Notes under the pieces: generated by a model
Told to the model about the DNA's origin: nothing
Database searches by the model: none
What the model saw: the letters and a program-made list of their open reading frames with translations, nothing else
Part shown: in pieces, positions 59,490 to 64,000 of the stretch
How positions within the stretch are numbered: the stretch's first letter is position 1
Layout: each line of letters opens with the position of its first letter
Assembly (NCBI GenBank): GCA_951394405.1
Contig: OX596334.1
Span: 1,798,001-1,862,000, forward strand
Direction of reading: 5' to 3'
DNA length: 64,000 bases
Origin: Coprinellus micaceus
Taxonomy: Eukaryota; Basidiomycota; Agaricomycetes; Agaricales; Psathyrellaceae
Made by a program: the position numbers and the translations under genes

Positions 59490-61143
59490 ATGCCCCCACC
59501 ATGGAATGCGCCCCCAGACTCGACAACCCTGCCTTTCCAGGTCGAGCCGATGACCTTGGAGATGGAGGAGGAGGCGCCACCGTATTCACCTTCGAGGGCC
59601 ACGGTGGACTTGCCCTCGACTGGAGCTGTGGATGGTGTACGGAGGATCGAGGGTTGGCATCCGAAGATAACACCGTACAGGCTGCTTGTCACTGCGCTAA
59701 CTATTGGCCTTGGAACCGCAAAAGCTGTTGCGTCGACATCGGATGGAGGTTCAGCAACTTCAGTCACCATCGAGTGGGTTACTGGGATTGTGGTGCTTCT
59801 CCTGTGCGTTTTCATAGTTTCCTGTGCTTGGATATGCTCTGACAGGCCTCCAGTACCTTCTTCCTGAACGGGTACGAGACTAAAGACGGCGCGAAACCGC
59901 AATGGTTTTTCAAGTTCGACATCGTGGACGGCATCCGCGCCCTCGGCCTCCCAATACCAGTTTACGATACCGAAGAGCGATCCATGGAACTCCTACTCAA
60001 ACCCAGACAGCCCTCAATAACCGGCTACAGGATCCTGGTCTCTGCGTCAGCGGTTTCTTTTGGCATAACCAAGGCATTCCTATCATATCAAGGTCTTGAT
60101 ACGGCGCCTACCACTGTAGAATGGGTGTATGGTGTTTTAATAACAGTCAGGTATGACACTGCGTCGTACATTCTCATACATGCCTTGCTCATCGTCGACG
60201 TATAGCCTGTACTGGTTAGGCATGTACGAATCGAGCTCGCGTGAGGTCATGCCCTGGCTCTTCGTTACCAACTACTCTAAGCAAGGTGCGCTCACTCGAC
60301 AAATTGTTTACATACACACCTAACGAGTATATTATCACAGTCTATTCGTCGGTATTCGCTATCGGCTTCATCGCCATCCACCTCGGTGCCTTGTATGTCA
60401 CGCATTGGTGGACCCGCATCTGGTACCTGGGTGTCAAAGACATGATCGCGGGAGACTGGTCGACCGACCCCAACACCTCCGCCTTCGACGCGTTTTTCAA
60501 CAACATGTTCATGCTTCTGTGGCTTGTAATGGCCATTGCGATGGGCATTGGCTCAGGCGTAGTGGGGACCTGTGCCGTTCTCGGCTCGTTGTGCTGGTTG
60601 CTGGTACCATGGATATTCCAGTTGGTTCGCGCCTGCTTGAGGCTTGTGAGACGCAGATCGAGGCAGGCCACGGATGACTGGGGCGACGACGAAGCTACTC
60701 TCGTCGACTTTGGGGAGTTTACCAGGACTAAGAGGTGGCTTCGAAATATTAGCTGGCCATCCATACAATTCTCGCCCGCTCAGAACGAGGTATGGAGAAA
60801 GGTTTTCGCTGCGCATAAGCATCCGCTCTCACACATAACCCCAACACCGTATTGATCCTCTCGCTTCCTTGCAGTATCTTACATCGCCATCGCAGTGGTA
60901 TACACCGTCGCCCACGCCTTGGCTTTTATCGTCGCCTTCGGATGGACATCTCTCTGGTTCTACGGATTGGTAGCCTTGTGGACGCAAGGCGGTAACGAGG
61001 GTTTGTTTTTCTGGACATTCACACTCATCTGGTCGTGTGGGGCTTGCGCCGCTATCGTTGTCGGTACGACTGGGACCATTGGAGTGGTAGTGTCGTTCTT
61101 CTCTCCGGCGTATCGTAGACGGTTCTTGCTGTCTGGTTTTTAG
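59490..61143 (+). CDS. Multi-pass membrane protein, local family copy 3
   Basis: ATG 59490 gives MPPPWNAPPDSTTLPFQVEP and a PPYSPS stretch. The shared block is GWHPKITPYRLLVTALTIGL and GTAKAVASTSDGGSATS. Exon 2 reads TFFLNGYETKDGAKPQWFFK, RALGLPIPVYDTEERSMELL and GYRILVSASAVSFGITKAFL, then VEWVYGVLITV. After introns follow SLYWLGMYESSSREVMPWLF, VFAIGFIAIHLGALYVTHWW and MAIAMGIGSGVVGTCAVLG. The last exon has TVAHALAFIVAFGWTSLWFY and ends RRRFLLSGF at 61143. A long polar loop (RRRSRQATDDWGDDEATLVD) lies between helices. It is transcribed away from copies 1 and 2. About six exons with matching intron places, so the duplication kept the exon layout. Confidence 0.7.
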
Positions 61144-61994
61144 AACAGAGTTAACATGCGTCTCGGCTAGATTCACGATTTGTTCCTGGACCTTGGTACC
61201 AAGAGGAGATACTCTTGTGCGAGTGGATGTCCCACGGCCCTCCGTAATTTCAGACAAGGCTTGGCTGAACCGAGGTCCCTCCGCCTGTTCCATAAGGCTT
61301 CCTGTTCTTAGCGACAGTGTACGCTGACCGACCGGTGACAGAACCCAACGCATTGTCCAAGCCACCTTCGCACCACCTTCTACGAGATGCCAATCAACCG
61401 CTAAAGACATACTTGTCAATGGGCAGGATAATGGACAACCGGTCGAAATTACTCCCAAACAGCGCGACAAAGATCGACCCACCAGGGCAATGCGGCCAAC
61501 GAAATGTTCTCTGTTCATCCGTCTCCAAGATACATTCGTTGTATCGTCTCCCTACCTTCAAAAGGACACATTTAAAGTCCAAGCAACTCAGGTTGGCCCG
61601 CTCCTCACCAGCGCTTGGCTGACAATCATCTTACCATCCCGCATCATCCTGCTCGACAACCAACAATCCCTTCTCCTGTCTCTCTCGCTTAACACTAGAC
61701 ACCCTCTGCGAAGATCTAACCCTGGCCTTCTTATTCCCAGAGCTGATACGACTGGAAGGCCTATAAAACCTACAACACTATCACGATGATGATGATTCGG
61801 TTTCGTCTATTTCTAACTCTCCTATTACGCGGGCAGGCTCAGGGACCAGTCAAAATAAGCGTCGTGGCGGCGGCTTACTGAGCTTCTAGGCTCGCGAGCT
61901 GCGCTCACCCATCCCTACCCTTCGTTCCCCCTACCCCTTTCCGACTTTCCAACATCCATTCCTTATAGCTTTCGTTCCCCTCTGGATTCAGGAC
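61144..61994. other. Intergenic, promoter of the lipase
   Basis: No gene seen. The right half is C/T-rich (about 61880-61980), typical of a fungal promoter just before the start codon. Confidence 0.35.
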
Positions 61995-63330
61995 ATGCCA
62001 TCTGCGATGGCAGTGGCCGGTTCTATGCATATCCCTTCAACTCCCTTTTGGAAATTCATGACTTCCCTCCTCTTCCTTTTCTTTCTATGCTTTCCCTCAA
62101 TCCCTCAGCATGCATATGCCGCCCCGGTTATTCGACGCCAGGGTGATGGGGCGATAGTCGCCCTCAGCACCGCTGATATTGCTGCGTTTCGACCTTTTAC
62201 AAGTTACGCTAGCTCGGCGTATTGCCCAGCGGCGAAGTTGAGGACTTGGAGTTGTGGGAGTGAGTACTTCCATCCTTGCTGTGATCCTCTAAGGACGATG
62301 TCCGATCTGACCCTGGAACCATAACAGAGAACTGCCTCGCAAATCCGACGTTCCAGCCTGTGGCTGCGGGTGGGGACGGAAATGACATTCAGTTCTGGTT
62401 TGTTGGGATTGACCCTACTCTTGAGGTGAGTTGCGAGTTATCTCTACTTGTAGATAATATTGACCCTCGTTACAGACTGTGGTGGTTGGACACCAGGGAA
62501 CTGACCCCAAGAAAATGTCGGTACAGAGGATATCTGTCCCTTGGTAGAAGCTACTAACTCGATCTCCTTTCAATTTGACAGAATGTCTCTCCTAACGGAT
62601 ATCGACTTTATCCTTGACGAGCTCGACCCCGCGTTATTCCCCGGCCTACCAAAGGGAATCAAAGTGCACAATGGATTCGGAAAGGCACACGCCGAGTCCG
62701 TTCACCTCTTACTTACACTCGCGAACTCGAACCTGACAAGCCCGCGTTTAATAGGACTGCTGATGATGTCCTCGCGGCTGTGAAGACCGCCTTGTCACAA
62801 AGTGGACTGAACCAAGTCACCGTTGTCGGGCATTCTCTCGGCGGAGCTATTGCCCTTCTCAACGGCGTCTTCCTCCCATTGAACCTTCCCGACGTGTCAG
62901 TGAGAACTGTCACGTATGGTATGCCACGGGTAGGAAACAAGGCGTTTGCCAAATATGTCGACGCCAACGTCTCGATCGACAGGGTCGTTAACCAGTAAGT
63001 GACACTCGTTTGCCGCACCATTGTAGCTATCTTTCGAGTTAATGACCTCCTTAACTCCCAAAGAGAGGATATCGTGCCTATCCTCCCGGGCCGCTTCCTT
63101 GGCTTCCGCCATCCCGGAGGCGAAAAGCACATCCAGGATGACTTATCTTGGGTATCATGTCCCGGTGGCGACAATACCGACAAGCAGTGCTCGGTGGGAG
63201 ATGCAAGAAATATCTTCGATGCGAGCGTGAAGGACCATAGTGGTAAGTGTCCCTACTTCCCTTTCACTTTTGGAAGTCACTAATCCTCGGAATACCAGGT
63301 CCTTATGATACCATAACGATGGGCTGTTAA
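61995..63330 (+). CDS. Secreted class 3 lipase
   Basis: An extracellular triacylglycerol lipase or feruloyl-esterase-like hydrolase. ATG 61995 is the first in frame; later in-frame ATGs (MHIPSTPFWKF, MTSLLFLFFLCF) give a more typical signal peptide, so the true start may be one of those. Cleavage is likely near PQHAYAAP, followed by VIRRQ, a possible Kex2 site. The mature part has FTSYASSAYCPAAKLRTWSC, then NCLANPTFQPVAAGGDGNDI. An exon ends TVVVGHQGTDP, which supplies the oxyanion-hole region. The nucleophile elbow is VTVVGHSLGGAIALLNGVFL with Ser in GHSLGG. TVTYGMPRVGNKAFAKYV and EDIVPILPGRFLGFRHPGGE follow, supplying the catalytic Asp and His. It ends PYDTITMGC. About seven exons. Confidence 0.85.
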
Positions 63331-63497
63331 TATCCTCGCTTCATGACGGACTTCATGCTTGGACTTTTCGTGTTCTCTCGCTTCCGCTTTCGCTGGCCTT
63401 CCGCAAACATGGTCATATATCCCACCGCCATACTGACGTTGGCCTACGCCCACACTGTTCACTTACGTACCCCATACCTACCACTGTACCTAATTAG

Positions 63498-63521
63498 GCG
63501 CCCGCAGCTCCGCGGGCGCTT
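63498..63521. repeat. GC-rich inverted repeat containing GGGCGCTT
   Basis: GCGCCCGC (63498-63505) and GCGGGCGC (63512-63519) form a perfect 8-bp inverted repeat around a 6-nt loop. GGGCGCTT at 63514-63521 is a copy of the recurring octamer. It lies about 150 bp upstream of the next start codon. Confidence 0.35.
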
Positions 63522-63668
63522 CCCCGAGCCCGCGAAATGGAGATAGCCGGTCCGGATCTCGTCCAGGCCCCGTGGCAGTTACATATAAAGCCTTCTCCCG
63601 CAGTGCTTCCTCGCACAGCACCTCATTTACGCCTCAACCACCATCACGACCTGCCTACCCTGCGCAGC

Positions 63669-64000
63669 ATGGCCACCTCCCGCCAGGTTTGCCTCACGAT
63701 TCCGACATGGTACGGGGTTAAGGTCGCCTTTGAGCAGGTTTATGAAGATGTTGGTGCATTGGGTGTGTTTGCAGTGAATTATTATTTGGGTGGGATGCTG
63801 AAATGTGTTCGGGAAATGCAGTTTTAGAGCACAGCAAGGCGTTCTCTATTGCGTGCTTGTTCCTGGCGTTCCAACCCAGGTTCCCATTCCAAGTCGTTCG
63901 ATTGCTGCTCGCGATCCCAAAGGCCATTCTGGTTGGATTCTTGAGCTGCTTGGGATTCGGGCGTGATGGTGTTAGAGAGGGTGAGCCCCTTTTTCCTCGC
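63669..64000 (+). CDS. Partial gene running off the end, small membrane protein
   Basis: ATG 63669 gives MATSRQVCLTIPTW, which must splice. A further exon reads HSKAFSIACLFLAFQPRFPF and QVVRLLLAIPKAILVGFLSC, then LGFGRDGVRE, and runs to a GTGAGC donor at about 63980. Two hydrophobic stretches and the LGFGxxGV ending resemble small IFI6/IFI27-like proteins that are common in basidiomycetes, but too little is present to be sure. The rest lies beyond the window. Confidence 0.3.

Overview
The window looks like nuclear DNA of a filamentous basidiomycete, most likely an Agaricomycete. The genes are densely packed on both strands and are cut by many short GT-AG introns of about 45-70 nt. Several families are typical of that group: a DUF6534-type membrane protein, small F-box proteins, Ser/Thr-rich single-pass surface proteins, and a phenol-hydroxylase-type monooxygenase. 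I see no operons, rRNA, convincing tRNA, CRISPR or viral genes. Gene models were joined by eye across introns, so outer boundaries are firmer than each splice site.

0-20 kb holds housekeeping and metabolic genes: a secreted BBE-type FAD oxidoreductase (1403-3461), an acidic orphan protein (3834-4631), and two paralogous genes for the small subunit of DNA polymerase delta (5402-6413 and 9931-10790) on either side of an FAD aromatic monooxygenase (6673-9139). A ubiquitin-like/WLM metalloprotease fusion (10945-12024), a tentative HMG-like gene, a vezatin-domain protein (14987-17846) and a Cys-rich unknown protein (18703-19461) follow.

20-48 kb is rich in cell-surface proteins. Three mucin-like single-pass proteins (20858-22385, 24958-26683, 42258-44854) share short cytoplasmic motifs and the same C-terminus. 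Two tandem copies of a two-module ectodomain receptor-like protein (32255-33858, 37126-38978) share another tail. One further glycoprotein (30326-31527) and one secreted Ser/Thr/Asp-rich protein (45817-48195) also lie here. Between them are an F-box protein, a small Cys/His protein, an unknown protein with a C-terminal membrane segment, and a 322-bp TA-flanked MITE (39556-39877).

49-64 kb carries an aminoglycoside-phosphotransferase-like kinase, a hotdog thioesterase split into small exons, a DUF6534 membrane protein, a locally duplicated family of multi-pass membrane proteins (three full genes and one decayed copy), a secreted class 3 lipase and the start of one more membrane protein.

A short sequence, AAGCGCCC (or GGGCGCTT), recurs between genes and often lies 50-250 bp upstream of start codons. 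A variant, CTGGGCGCTAA, sits at almost the same distance upstream of both polymerase delta paralogs. It is the best candidate here for a shared regulatory element.
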